NCBI RefSeq assembly: GCF_000423425.1
Contig: NZ_AUHY01000007.1
Span: 1-64,000, forward strand
From: Meiothermus rufus DSM 22234
GTDB lineage: Bacteria; Deinococcota; Deinococci; Deinococcales; Thermaceae
Length of the DNA stretch: 64,000 nucleotides
Reading direction: 5' to 3'
Part shown: positions 25,564 through 33,920 of the stretch, piece by piece
Layout of the letters: each line of letters opens with the position of its first letter
Position numbering within the stretch: position 1 is the stretch's first letter
Program-made: the position numbers and the translations under genes
Notes under the pieces: generated by a model
Database searches by the model: none
The model's input: only the letters and a program-made list of their open reading frames with translations
What the model was told of the DNA's origin: nothing

Positions 25564-26744
25564 AGGCTTCCTCCTAAAGCCAGTAGGGCCAGGCCCACCC
25601 CCCAAAGGTTGATCCCGGAGGCAGACCTGGGAGCTGGCTGGGCCTGAAAATCGGCCAGCTCGAGCAACCGCAGCCCTGGCACCTGGGCCTCGGCAGCCTC
25701 CCACAGCAGTACCCCTGGGGAAAGGGCCAGGAGGCTCAGGTCGGGCTGGCGGGCGGCCAGAAGGGCAAAGCTCGAGGAGGGCAGATAGGGGATGGGCAGC
25801 GGGCTGGCCCGGTCGAAGGCGTTGCCCTCTAGGTGTAGTCGGGCCTGAGGGTCGTCCATCGCCAGGTCGTAGAGGTTGCCCACAAAGGTGTTGCCCCTAG
25901 CCCAAAGGGTGTTGCGGTCGCTGGCGCGGGCAAAGAGAAGGCCGGTGCCGTTGTGCTGGAAGGTGTTGTTCAAAAGCCGGGTCTCGCGGCTATCCAGGGA
26001 AAGCAGGCCGATGGTGTTGCGCCAGAAGCGGTTGCCCAAAAGCTCGCTTTGCCACTCCTCTTGCAGCATCAGGCCGTAGCGCAAAGGCCCCACCTCCTGG
26101 GTAAAGGTGTTGTCCACCAGCCGGTTTTGGGCTCCGTGCATCAGGGCTGAGCCAACCTGGTTGCCCTCGAGGTGGTTGCCCTGTAGGTGGGCCTGGTAGG
26201 TAAACATCAGGTGCAGCCCGTAGCGCCCGGCCCGGCTCAGGCGGTTGCCCTCCAGGCGAACCCGCTCGCCGTACTCCACGTAGAGGTTGTCCAAAAAACC
26301 TTCCAGGGTGTTGTGGGCGATTTCCAGGTCGTCGCTGCGAAAGGCGGTGATGCCGGGGGCCTGGCCCGTGCCGGAAAAATGGCTGTGGCGAATCTGCACC
26401 CCACTGGATTGTTCCAGACGCACCGCGCTGGGTACCCCGTGGGCCTTTAGACCCTCGAGGCGGCAGTTCTGGCACTTCCACAACCAGACCGCGGCGTCGG
26501 GTTCGTAAAAGTCGTCCTCAGGGCCGGTGTTCCGAATGGTCAGCCCTTCCACCACAATACCCTCTGCGGTTAGCTGCAAGGCGCTGCCCCGCCCGCCACC
26601 ATCCAGCACCGCGCCGGGGCGGGCTACGAGCCGCACCCCCGGGGTGGTGATAACCCAGGGGCCTCGGTGTACACCCGCCTCGAGCACCACCGTCTGCCCA
26701 GGGGCCAACGGGGGCAAGGGTGCAGGGGGAACCACAAACAACAC
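25548..26744 (-). CDS. nosD: NosD-like right-handed beta-helix protein
   Basis: 398 residues with a central parallel beta-helix built from short repeats (GIVVEGLTIRNTGPEDD, GVQIRHSHFSGTGQ, LEIAHNTLEGFLDNLYVEYG, and HLEGNQVGSALMHGAQNRLV). A C-terminal hydrophobic anchor follows (INLWGVGLALLALGGSLW). NosD is normally a periplasmic partner of NosFY that hands copper from NosL to NosZ. The only start available is a GTG at 26742-26744 (GGAG 5 nt upstream), and the N-terminus MLFVVPPAPLPPLAPG has no clear signal peptide, which is unusual for NosD. Confidence 0.82.
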   Translation of the reverse strand: MLFVVPPAPLPPLAPGQTVVLEAGVHRGPWVITTPGVRLVARPGAVLDGGGRGSALQLTAEGIVVEGLTIRNTGPEDDFYEPDAAVWLWKCQNCRLEGLKAHGVPSAVRLEQSSGVQIRHSHFSGTGQAPGITAFRSDDLEIAHNTLEGFLDNLYVEYGERVRLEGNRLSRAGRYGLHLMFTYQAHLQGNHLEGNQVGSALMHGAQNRLVDNTFTQEVGPLRYGLMLQEEWQSELLGNRFWRNTIGLLSLDSRETRLLNNTFQHNGTGLLFARASDRNTLWARGNTFVGNLYDLAMDDPQARLHLEGNAFDRASPLPIPYLPSSSFALLAARQPDLSLLALSPGVLLWEAAEAQVPGLRLLELADFQAQPAPRSASGINLWGVGLALLALGGSLWLRW

Positions 26745-26815
26745 GACAACTCCAGCTTAGTTGAGGCTCTATGCGCCTTTAGGTCTGGGGGGGAACCACC
26801 GGCTCTCTAAGCCTA

Positions 26816-26840
26816 GCAAGCCCTGGCAAGGGCGGCTTGC
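26816..26840. repeat. Hairpin in the DUF2946-nosD gap
   Basis: GCAAGCC (26816-26822) pairs with GGCTTGC (26834-26840) within the 110-bp gap between the DUF2946 gene and nosD. There is no T-tract on the minus strand. Possible attenuator or mRNA processing site. Confidence 0.35.
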
Positions 26841-26854
26841 CTGGTGGGCGCTAC

Positions 26855-27217
26855 TTAGGCCCAGTGGGGCGGTGCTCGGCTGGAGAGGCGGTATAGCGGG
26901 GCTAGATGCGGCGGGGCGGGAAGGGCCGGGGCCAGCCGGCCCAGAAGGCACCCCTCTGGGGCCTCAGGCTCGGCCAATGCCCCCGCCCCATCACTAAACC
27001 CACCGATTATGCAAAGCGGACAGTGGGGCTGCGGCGTGGGGTTTTGGGCAGGGGCCGATGGGGTGTCGTGCACCCGGCATAACTCGGAAGCGGCCCAAAA
27101 CCCCAGCGGCAGGGCCTGGCTGCGGGGGTCGCGCAGGGCGTACTGGCTCGAGGCCAGCCCCACCAGCAGGGCTAGAACCCCCCGGAGCCAAAGCAGCGCC
27201 CACCGATCTCCCTTCAT
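26855..27217 (-). CDS. DUF2946 exported protein
   Basis: 120 residues: basic start, hydrophobic segment at about 10-25, then the DUF2946 hallmark PHCPLCI and the C-terminal RAPPHW. DUF2946 proteins are small exported proteins frequently found beside copper and cytochrome oxidase genes; CxxC and His suggest metal binding, but function is unknown. It is the promoter-proximal gene of the nos-like cluster, divergent from trxB across the operator region. Confidence 0.75.
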   Translation of the reverse strand: MKGDRWALLWLRGVLALLVGLASSQYALRDPRSQALPLGFWAASELCRVHDTPSAPAQNPTPQPHCPLCIIGGFSDGAGALAEPEAPEGCLLGRLAPALPAPPHLAPLYRLSSRAPPHWA

Positions 27218-27264
27218 CTCAGGTCATTCTGGAGAATAATACCGGGACGGATGTCCCAATCAGT

Positions 27265-27282
27265 ATATCCCCTGGGGGTATA
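27265..27282. promoter_or_regulatory. CsoR/CstR-like operator B in the DUF2946/trxB intergenic region
   Basis: The plus strand reads ATATCCCCTGGGGGTATA, nearly identical to operator A at 22474-22492. A TATACT -10 for trxB (27284-27289) follows at once, so a bound repressor would block trxB and could also affect the divergent DUF2946-nos transcript. Confidence 0.6.
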
Positions 27283-27283
27283 G

Positions 27284-27289
27284 TATACT
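27284..27289 (+). promoter_or_regulatory. -10 box of trxB
   Basis: TATACT, followed by GTGG as at the operator A promoter; the trxB start codon is 39 nt downstream, so this transcript has a leader and AAAGGAG. Confidence 0.5.
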
Positions 27290-27328
27290 GTGGACAGCCC
27301 CCGGCGTAGGCCGGGAAAGGAGCCAAGG

Positions 27329-28267
27329 ATGAGCGAAGTCTACGATGTGGTCATCATCGGCGGGGGGCCAGCCGGCCTGACCGCAGGCATTTACACTGGA
27401 CGGGCCAACCTGAAAACCCTGATTGTGGAAAAGGGCCTGCCCGGAGGGCAGATCGCCCAGACCGAAGAGGTGGAGAACTACCCTGGCTTTCCCGAACCCA
27501 TCAGCGGACCAGAGCTTTCCCAGCGCATGGTGCAGCAGGCCCAGCGCTTCGGGGCCCAGATTGTGATGGACGAAGTGCAAAGACTAGAGAAAACCCCTGA
27601 GGGTTTCCTGGTCAAAGGCTACGAGCGCAGCTACCCAGCCCGCGCGGTGATCCTGGCCACCGGAGCCAACCCCAAAAAACTGGGGGTTCCGGGGGAGGAG
27701 AAGTTTTATGGCCGGGGGGTCTCGACCTGCGCCACCTGCGATGGTTTCTTCTACCGGGGTAAGGAGGTCGTGGTGGTGGGCGGTGGCGATGCTGCGGTGG
27801 AAGAGGGGCTCTTCCTTACCAAGTTTGCTTCCAAAGTAACCCTGGTTCACCGGCGCGACACCCTGCGGGCCAACAAGACCGCCCAGGCCCGGGCCTTTGC
27901 CAACCCCAAGATGCAGTTCATCTGGGACACCGTGGTGGAGGAAATCCTGGGCCAGGAGACCGTAACCGGGGTACGGCTTAGGAACCTCAAGACCGGGGAG
28001 GTGCGAGACTACCCCACCGATGGGGTCTTTATCTTCATCGGGCACGAACCCAACACCGCCTTCCTTCAGGGCTTCGTAGCCCTTCGCCCGGACGGCTATG
28101 TGGAAGTGCAGGATGAAATCTTCACCTCGGTGCCGGGGGTCTTCGCTGCCGGCGATGTAGCCGACCCCATCTACCGTCAGCTAGCCACCAGCGTGGGCGC
28201 GGGCACCCGCGCAGCCATGATGGCCGAGCGCTACTTGGCCGAACGGGAAAGCGTAGCGGTGACCTGA
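27329..28267 (+). CDS. trxB: Thioredoxin reductase (NAD(P)H, FAD)
   Basis: About 312 residues: FAD motif [17 protein letters not shown], redox-active disulfide CATC at Cys134/Cys137, NADPH-binding [14 protein letters not shown] with the HRRD loop, and [18 protein letters not shown] near the C-terminus. It reduces thioredoxin with NADPH in the cytoplasm. AAAGGAG lies 7 nt upstream of the ATG. It is preceded by the palindromic operator and cotranscribed with the TDT channel 12 bases later, suggesting regulation by copper or sulfur stress. Confidence 0.94.
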   Translation: MSEVYDVVIIGGGPAGLTAGIYTGRANLKTLIVEKGLPGGQIAQTEEVENYPGFPEPISGPELSQRMVQQAQRFGAQIVMDEVQRLEKTPEGFLVKGYERSYPARAVILATGANPKKLGVPGEEKFYGRGVSTCATCDGFFYRGKEVVVVGGGDAAVEEGLFLTKFASKVTLVHRRDTLRANKTAQARAFANPKMQFIWDTVVEEILGQETVTGVRLRNLKTGEVRDYPTDGVFIFIGHEPNTAFLQGFVALRPDGYVEVQDEIFTSVPGVFAAGDVADPIYRQLATSVGAGTRAAMMAERYLAERESVAVT

Positions 28268-28278
28268 GGAGGGCCGAA

Positions 28279-29346
28279 GTGGAAGCTGCGCTGACCCCTT
28301 CGCCCAGCCTGCGCTACCTGAACCCCGCCTGGTTCGCCTCGGTCATGGGCACCGGCGCGGTGGCTTTGGCCCTGGCCCAGTCCGGTTTGCTCTGGCTGGC
28401 CCTGCCCCTTTACCTGCTGGCCCTCCTGGGGCTGGTTGCTCTGCTGGGCCTCTACCTGGCCAAGCTTCTGCGCTACCCTAAGGCGGTGCTGGCCGACCTC
28501 CAACACCCCCTAATGGGACAGATGCTGCCCACCTTGCCCATCGCTTTGCTGGTGGTCAGCCTGGCTACCCGGGCCCTACCCTTGGGAGCCTGGTCGCAGC
28601 CTTTGGGCCAGGGGCTTTTCCTTTTGGGGATGCCGCTCATCCTTTTGCTGGGCCTCCTGGTCGTCTACACCGTGAGCACCCAGCTCAGGCTACCCCTCGA
28701 GGCTGCCAGCGGTGCATGGTTCATTCCCCCCGTCTCGGCTTTGCTGGTACCCATGGCGGGAGGGGTGTGGCTTTCCACCTTTCCCGAGGCCTGGCAGAAG
28801 GAAATCTGGGTGATGAGCGGGCTCTTTTTAGGTATCGGCTTTTTCCTCTTTCTTTTCGTGCTGCCTAGCTTCCTGCAACGCCAGTACGCTTTGGGCCGCT
28901 TAGAGCCGCACCTGCTGCCCTCGGTCTTCATCGGCCTGGCCCCGGTGGGGCTTTTGGTGTTGGCCCCTTGGCGCTGGCTCGAGGGGGGCGCCAGGGTGGG
29001 TCTACTCCCCGAGGGCTGGCTGGCGGTATGGCCGGTGGTGGGGCTGGCCATCTGGGGCCTGGGGCTGTGGTGGCTTTTTTACAGCCTGGCCCTGCTCTTG
29101 GATGCGCTCTTGGTGGAATGCCGTCGGCGCCAGTTTCGCTTTGCTCCGGGTTGGTGGGGTTTTGTGTTTCCCCTAGGGGCTTTTACCCTAGCCACCCTGG
29201 CCCTGTCTAAAGCCCTGGAATCCGCCTTCCTGGAGGTTGTGTCCTGGGGGTTGCTCTGGCTGTTGGGAGGATTTTTCGCCTGGGTGCTGTTCCACTCCAT
29301 CCGGGCCTGGGTTGGCCTGGAAGCCTTGCGCCCCCCCAAAACCTGA
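28279..29346 (+). CDS. TDT-family (TehA/SLAC1-like) anion channel
   Basis: 355 residues with ten hydrophobic helices. Starts at GTG (28279) after GAGGAGGG. Family traits include RYLNPAWFASVMGTGAVALAL at the N-terminus and FIPPVSALLVP in the pore region, as in voltage-dependent anion channel/C4-dicarboxylate and sulfite exporters. Placement after trxB under a CsoR/CstR-like operator makes sulfite or thiol-related anion export an attractive but unproven role. Confidence 0.85.
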   Translation: MEAALTPSPSLRYLNPAWFASVMGTGAVALALAQSGLLWLALPLYLLALLGLVALLGLYLAKLLRYPKAVLADLQHPLMGQMLPTLPIALLVVSLATRALPLGAWSQPLGQGLFLLGMPLILLLGLLVVYTVSTQLRLPLEAASGAWFIPPVSALLVPMAGGVWLSTFPEAWQKEIWVMSGLFLGIGFFLFLFVLPSFLQRQYALGRLEPHLLPSVFIGLAPVGLLVLAPWRWLEGGARVGLLPEGWLAVWPVVGLAIWGLGLWWLFYSLALLLDALLVECRRRQFRFAPGWWGFVFPLGAFTLATLALSKALESAFLEVVSWGLLWLLGGFFAWVLFHSIRAWVGLEALRPPKT

Positions 29347-29518
29347 GCATCCTCTGCCCTTCAACCTGGGCGGTAGCCAAGCAAACAAGCCCTTTTCCCC
29401 CAGCCGGGTGGGCTTATCTATAAGCAGAGCTTATTGACTTGCTTTTTGTTTGCCGTTGAGTTTTGGAGGGAGGCCAGCCTAGACTCTATCCACAAGGGCC
29501 TCTTGTGAAAGGAGTCGC

Positions 29519-31513
29519 ATGGAGACCGCCCCCCTGCTGCACACCCAGACCCAGGCCATCAACGCCATCCGCATGCTGGCCGCGGATGCGGTTGAACAGG
29601 CCAAAAGCGGCCACCCCGGCATGCCTTTGGGCATGGCCCCGGCTGCTTATGTGCTTTGGACGCAGTTCCTGCGCCACAACCCCACCAACCCCCACTGGCC
29701 CGACCGCGACCGCTTTGTGCTTTCGGCAGGGCACGGCTCCATGCTGCTGTATGCCTTGCTGCACCTCTCGGGCTACGATCTGCCCCTGGACGAGCTGCGC
29801 CGCTTCCGCCAGTGGGGCTCGGCCACCCCCGGCCACCCCGAGCATGGCCACACCCCGGGGGTGGAGGTCACCACCGGGCCGCTGGGCCAGGGCATCAGCA
29901 CTGCGGTGGGGCTGGCCCTGGCCGAGCACAAGCTGGCCGCCGAGTTCAACCGGCCTGGCCACACCGTGGTGAACCACTACACCTACGTGTTGGCTTCGGA
30001 CGGCGACTTAATGGAGGGGGTTTCAGGCGAGGCCTGTAGCCTGGCTGGGCACTGGCGGCTGGGCAAGCTCATCGTGCTGTGGGACGACAACCATATCTCC
30101 ATCGACGGCCCCACCCACCTGGCCTTTACCGAGGATGTGCTGCGGCGCTACGAGGCCTACGGCTGGCACTGTAGCCGGGTGGATGGGGCGGACACAGCGG
30201 CTATCGTCCAGGCCCTGCGGGCCGCCCAGGCCGATCCCCGGCCCTCGATTATTGCCGTGCGAACGGTGATAGGGGCTGGCTCGCCCAAGGCTGGCAGCCA
30301 CAAAGTGCACGGCGAGCCCCTAGGCCCAGAGGCCCTCGAGGCCACCCGGCAGAACCTGGGCTGGGCCCACCCCCCCTTTGAGATTCCCACGGAAATCTAC
30401 GCCCACTTCCGCGAGGCCGTTGGCCGGGGGCAGCGCCTCGAGGCCGACTGGAAGGCCCGTATGGCGCGCTACGCCGAAGCCTACCCCCAGGAGGCGAGGG
30501 AGCTAAAGCGCCGCTTGCAAGGGGAACTGCCGCCCCTCGAGTGGGAAAAGCTCATCCCTGGCTTTAGCGGCAAAATCGCCACCCGTGCCGCCAGCGGCAA
30601 GGTGCTCGATGCCCTGGCCCCAGCCCTGCCCGAGCTTCTGGGGGGTAGCGCCGACCTGACCCCTTCCAACAACACCCAAGCCCAGGGGATGCACTCATTT
30701 TCGCCGGAGAACCCTACAGGCCGCTACCTCCACTACGGGGTGCGGGAGCACGGCATGGGGGCTATCCTGAACGGGCTTAACCTGCACGGGGGCTACCGGG
30801 CCTATGGCGGCACCTTTTTCGTCTTTTCCGACTATATGCGCCCGGCCATCCGGCTGGCCGCACTGATGGGCACCCCCAGTATCTTCGTGTTCACCCACGA
30901 CTCCATCGCCATCGGCGAGGACGGCCCCACCCACCAGCCCATCGAGCATCTGGCCAGCCTGCGGGCCATGCCCAACCTCTGGGTGATCCGCCCGGCAGAT
31001 GCCCTCGAGACCGCCTACGCCTGGCGGCTGGCCCTGGAACGCAAGGAAGGCCCCACCGCCTTGGTGCTGACCCGGCAGGCGGTGCCGGTGCTCGAGCGCG
31101 ACACGCTGGCCGGGGCCGAAGGCAGCCTGAAGGGTGGTTACGTGCTTTCTGAGCGGCCCAATGCCAAAGCGGTCATCGTGGCTACCGGCAGCGAGGTGGC
31201 CCTGGCCCTGGAGGCCCAGAAGCTCCTGGAGCAAGAGGGCATCCCGGTGCGGGTGGTGAGCCTGCCCTGCTGGGAGGCCTTCGAGGCCCAACCCCCCTCC
31301 TACCGTGAGGCGGTTTTGCCCCGGCATCTGCCCACCCTGGCGGTGGAGGCCGGGGCTAGCCTGGGCTGGGAGCGCTACGCCGATGCGGTGCTGGGCCTCG
31401 ACCACTTCGGGGCCAGCGCCCCCTATCCAGCGGTCTACGAGAACCTCGGTTTCCGTGCCCGCAGCGTGGCCCAAGCCTTGCTGCAGCTGCTCGCCGAGCA
31501 AATGGAGGGCTGA
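29519..31513 (+). CDS. tkt: Transketolase
   Basis: 664 residues with the full TK layout: thiamine-PP domain ([65 protein letters not shown]), pyrimidine domain with [13 protein letters not shown] and the phosphate-binding [17 protein letters not shown], and the C-terminal domain. It interconverts pentose and triose/hexose phosphates. AAAGGAG precedes the ATG. The stop overlaps the ComB-like gene by one base. Confidence 0.95.
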   Translation: METAPLLHTQTQAINAIRMLAADAVEQAKSGHPGMPLGMAPAAYVLWTQFLRHNPTNPHWPDRDRFVLSAGHGSMLLYALLHLSGYDLPLDELRRFRQWGSATPGHPEHGHTPGVEVTTGPLGQGISTAVGLALAEHKLAAEFNRPGHTVVNHYTYVLASDGDLMEGVSGEACSLAGHWRLGKLIVLWDDNHISIDGPTHLAFTEDVLRRYEAYGWHCSRVDGADTAAIVQALRAAQADPRPSIIAVRTVIGAGSPKAGSHKVHGEPLGPEALEATRQNLGWAHPPFEIPTEIYAHFREAVGRGQRLEADWKARMARYAEAYPQEARELKRRLQGELPPLEWEKLIPGFSGKIATRAASGKVLDALAPALPELLGGSADLTPSNNTQAQGMHSFSPENPTGRYLHYGVREHGMGAILNGLNLHGGYRAYGGTFFVFSDYMRPAIRLAALMGTPSIFVFTHDSIAIGEDGPTHQPIEHLASLRAMPNLWVIRPADALETAYAWRLALERKEGPTALVLTRQAVPVLERDTLAGAEGSLKGGYVLSERPNAKAVIVATGSEVALALEAQKLLEQEGIPVRVVSLPCWEAFEAQPPSYREAVLPRHLPTLAVEAGASLGWERYADAVLGLDHFGASAPYPAVYENLGFRARSVAQALLQLLAEQMEG

Positions 31514-32223
31514 TGCGCCTACGGGTGGAACCTTTACCCCAGCCGGGCCTGCGCTTCGACGATGTGGTGCTGGTGGTGGACGTGATCCGGGCCACCAGCA
31601 CGGCCACCATGCTCCTCGAGGCCGGGGCCCGGGCCTTGTGGCTTACGGATCACCTGGACAAAGCCCGCCGCCTGCGGCAAAACGGCGAGGTGTTGGTGGG
31701 CGAGGTGGGGGGCCTGAAGCCCGAGGGTTTCGACCTGGGCAACAGCCCCCTCGAGGCCCGGCAGGCCCCGGTAGCAGGCCGGGTCGTCGTTCAGTCCACC
31801 ACCAACGGCACCAAGACCGCCCACCTGGCCACCCAGAGCGCCCGGGAGGTCTTGCTGGCTGCACTGCTCAATGCCAAGGCAGCGGTTCAGGAGGCCCTGC
31901 GGCGGGCCCAGAAGGAGGTGGCTATTCTCTGTGCGGGCAAGGAAGGGGCTTTGGGCCTAGATGACCTCTACACCGCCGGGGTGCTGGCCGACTTGTTACA
32001 ACAGGAGGGCCTAACCCCGGTGGGCGACGCCACCCGGCTGGCTTTGGAACTTTGCTGGCACTACCTCGACCCCCAACGGGTGCTGCCCCTCTCGGAGGCC
32101 GCCCAGGCCCTAAAGAAGGTGGGCTTGGGGGCCGATGTGGCCTTCTGCGCCCAGGTGAACCTCTCCTCCCGGGTGGCCCGTCTGAAGGAGCGCCAGGGCG
32201 AGGCCCTGGTCTTTGAGGGGTGA
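31513..32223 (+). CDS. comB: ComB-family 2-phosphosulfolactate phosphatase-like protein
   Basis: 236 residues. Family blocks include the N-terminal VLVVDVIRATSTATMLLEAG with the RATST loop, the NSPLEA segment, VVQSTTNGTKT, and the AGKEGALGLDDLYTAG region with acidic metal ligands. ComB dephosphorylates 2-phosphosulfolactate in coenzyme M synthesis in archaea; in bacteria without that pathway the substrate is unknown. It starts within the transketolase stop (TGATG), so coupling is expected. Confidence 0.85.
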   Translation: MRLRVEPLPQPGLRFDDVVLVVDVIRATSTATMLLEAGARALWLTDHLDKARRLRQNGEVLVGEVGGLKPEGFDLGNSPLEARQAPVAGRVVVQSTTNGTKTAHLATQSAREVLLAALLNAKAAVQEALRRAQKEVAILCAGKEGALGLDDLYTAGVLADLLQQEGLTPVGDATRLALELCWHYLDPQRVLPLSEAAQALKKVGLGADVAFCAQVNLSSRVARLKERQGEALVFEG

Positions 32224-32235
32224 GAGGTAAACTAT

Positions 32236-32573
32236 CCCATGGCTAAAGCCAGGGGCTTTCCGAGGGAAGAAGATGCAAAGACGAAACCCTCAGAATCCGG
32301 GTTGCTACAGCGCAACCCTGGGCCGGTTTACAGCGGCCCCTGCCCATCGAGCCCGCTCTTTGGGCATAGTAGATGCTCCGTGTAAAGCCATCCTCCGTTG
32401 GAGGTGCGTTCGAAGCAAGCCCTCAGGGTTTTACCCAGGCAAGGCGGTGTCGTGCCTGGAACCCCATACCCCGACTGTAAAGGTTCTCTGGGGTAGCTCT
32501 ACCCCTAAGCACATCCTAGCCCATCCCACGAAAGGAGGAAAGCCGTCCTCCTCCCCATGCCTGAAGGCAGGGG
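32236..32573. mobile_element. Non-autonomous IS200/IS605-like element (PATE/MITE type)
   Basis: The two ends carry matching imperfect hairpins: left CCC-A-TGGC-TAAA-GCCA-GGGG (32236-32255) and right CCCC-A-TGCC-TGAA-GGCA-GGGG (32553-32573), each with the unpaired A after the C-tract, as in subterminal hairpins of IS200/IS605 elements. The 338 bp between contain no transposase; a 104-codon frame inside (32273-32587) has no recognisable domain. Several internal stems exist: CCAGGCA/TGCCTGG at about 32432-32458, GGGGTAG/CTACCCC at about 32491-32506 and AGGAGG/CCTCCT near 32534-32553. It fills the gap between comB and the HAD gene. Confidence 0.55.
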
Positions 32574-32584
32574 TCTTTGGGCGG

Positions 32585-32594
32585 TAGAATTTTG
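32585..32594 (+). promoter_or_regulatory. -10 box of the HAD phosphatase gene
   Basis: TAGAAT (32585-32590), 4 nt before the ATG at 32595, just beyond the IS-like right end. The element may have placed or split this promoter. Confidence 0.4.
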
Positions 32595-33341
32595 ATGAAA
32601 GCGCTTATTTTCGATGTAGACGGGGTCATCGCCGAAACCGAGGAGGCCCACCGCGAGGCTTTCAACTTGGCCTTTGCCGAGGCGGGCTTGGAAATCGAGT
32701 GGAACCAATCCCTCTACCGGCGGCTATTGTGGGTGACCGGGGGCAAGGAACGTATCGCCCACTACCTCTACCACTGCCCAGAATGCCCCAAACTGCTCGA
32801 GGCCAGCATCGCCCAGCTTCACCAGCGCAAGACCGAGATTTACAACCAGCTCGTGGCCCAAGGACGGGTTCCCTTCCGCCCAGGGGTGCTGCGGCTGTGG
32901 CAAGAGGCGCGGGAGGCCGGGCTGCGCTTGGGTATCGCCACCACCACCTCGCTGCCCAATGTGCTGGCCCTGCTGGCCCAGGCCGGGCCAGGGGCCGAGG
33001 GCTGGTTCGAGGTCATCGTGGCCGGGGATATGGTGGCGGCCAAGAAACCAGCCCCCGATGTCTACCAACAGGCCCTGCGCCGCCTGGGGCTTTCCCCCCA
33101 GGAGGCCATAGCCTTCGAGGACTCACACAACGGCTTGGTGGCGGCCCAGCGGGCCGGGCTGCCGGTGCTCATCACCCCCAGTTTCTACACCGACGACCAG
33201 CGTTTCGAGGGGGCTTTGGCGGTGGTGGAACACCTGGGCGAGCCGGACAAACCGGCCCAGGTGCTCTGGGGCCCCGATAAAGGCCCTGTGGTGGTGACCC
33301 CGGCCCTGTTGCAAACCTGGCTGCAGGTGGGGGTGGGCTGA
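32595..33341 (+). CDS. HAD-superfamily phosphatase, CbbY-like
   Basis: About 248 residues from MKALIFDVDGVIAETE. HAD motif I is DVDGV, motif II ATTTSLPNV, motif III AKKPAPDVY with the lysine, and motif IV FEDSHNGLVAA. A helical cap inserted after motif I (about 15-80) has a CPEC pair. Most like plastid/bacterial CbbY (xylulose-1,5-bisphosphate phosphatase) and phosphoglycolate phosphatases; the proximity of transketolase is compatible with sugar phosphate housekeeping. Its stop overlaps the next gene (TGATG). Confidence 0.85.
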   Translation: MKALIFDVDGVIAETEEAHREAFNLAFAEAGLEIEWNQSLYRRLLWVTGGKERIAHYLYHCPECPKLLEASIAQLHQRKTEIYNQLVAQGRVPFRPGVLRLWQEAREAGLRLGIATTTSLPNVLALLAQAGPGAEGWFEVIVAGDMVAAKKPAPDVYQQALRRLGLSPQEAIAFEDSHNGLVAAQRAGLPVLITPSFYTDDQRFEGALAVVEHLGEPDKPAQVLWGPDKGPVVVTPALLQTWLQVGVG

Positions 33342-33640
33342 TGCCAGCGGTGCTCCACACCATCGTCTTCAACGCTGAGGCCGAGGCTAGCGAGGTGCGC
33401 CAGATGGCCCGGCAGGCCCGAGAGGTGCTGACCCAGATTCCCGGCGTGCAGGGGCTTACCTTTGGTCAGGCGGTGGCACGGGAGGCCCGCTACCGCTATC
33501 TGCTGGTGGTGACCTTCGAGAACGAAGCGGTCATTCCCCTTTACCGCGACCACCCATTGCATCAGGCCTTTGCCAACCAGGTCTTCCGGCCCCTGGCCCC
33601 CGACCGCATCACCACCGATTACGCCCTGGAGGAGGTATGA
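33341..33640 (+). CDS. Dabb (stress-responsive A/B barrel) domain protein
   Basis: 99 residues forming a dimeric alpha/beta barrel: VLHTIVFNAEAEASEVRQM (His early on strand 1), a central helix (QAREVLTQIPGVQGLTFG) and YRDHPLHQAF near the C-terminus, which is the conserved Y-x-x-HP-x-H-x-x-F block. Dabb proteins have diverse or unknown small-molecule roles. It shares TGATG coupling with the HAD gene and overlaps the next small gene by 4 bases. Confidence 0.85.
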   Translation: MPAVLHTIVFNAEAEASEVRQMARQAREVLTQIPGVQGLTFGQAVAREARYRYLLVVTFENEAVIPLYRDHPLHQAFANQVFRPLAPDRITTDYALEEV

Positions 33641-33912
33641 GAACAGAAGTCTTCCGCCAGATGCCCTATGCCGAGGCCGAGCCTCAGGCCCAGCGGGTCA
33701 TGGCCGATGGGTATGGGGAGGGCCTGGTGCTTGCTGGAGTGGGCGGCTACTACGGGCTGTACTACCTGTTTGGGGTACGTCCCGACCCAGAGGCCCGGCC
33801 CGACTGGGTCGAGGGGCCTAAGGAGGGCCTCGAGGGCTTCCCACCACCCCATGCCCTAGCGAGCTGGCTCGAGCAAAACGGCTACCAGCTCTACATCAAC
33901 GAGTCGAAATAG
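33637..33912 (+). CDS. Hypothetical protein, paralogue 1 of tandem pair
   Basis: 91 residues, unknown family. Shares a full-length pattern with the next gene: an N-terminal MPYAEAEPQAQRVMADGYGE helix, then GYYGLYYLFGVRPDPEARPDWVEGP, and a C-terminal ASWLEQNGYQLYIN. Soluble, acidic, rich in Tyr and Trp. Overlaps the Dabb gene by 4 bases, so it is part of the HAD-Dabb-aldolase operon. Confidence 0.7.
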   Translation: MRTEVFRQMPYAEAEPQAQRVMADGYGEGLVLAGVGGYYGLYYLFGVRPDPEARPDWVEGPKEGLEGFPPPHALASWLEQNGYQLYINESK

Positions 33913-33920
33913 GAGCGCCT

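Noticed and set aside
32273-32587. 104-codon plus-strand frame inside the IS-like element
   Set aside because: No domain, unusual composition, and it crosses the hairpins and right end of the element.
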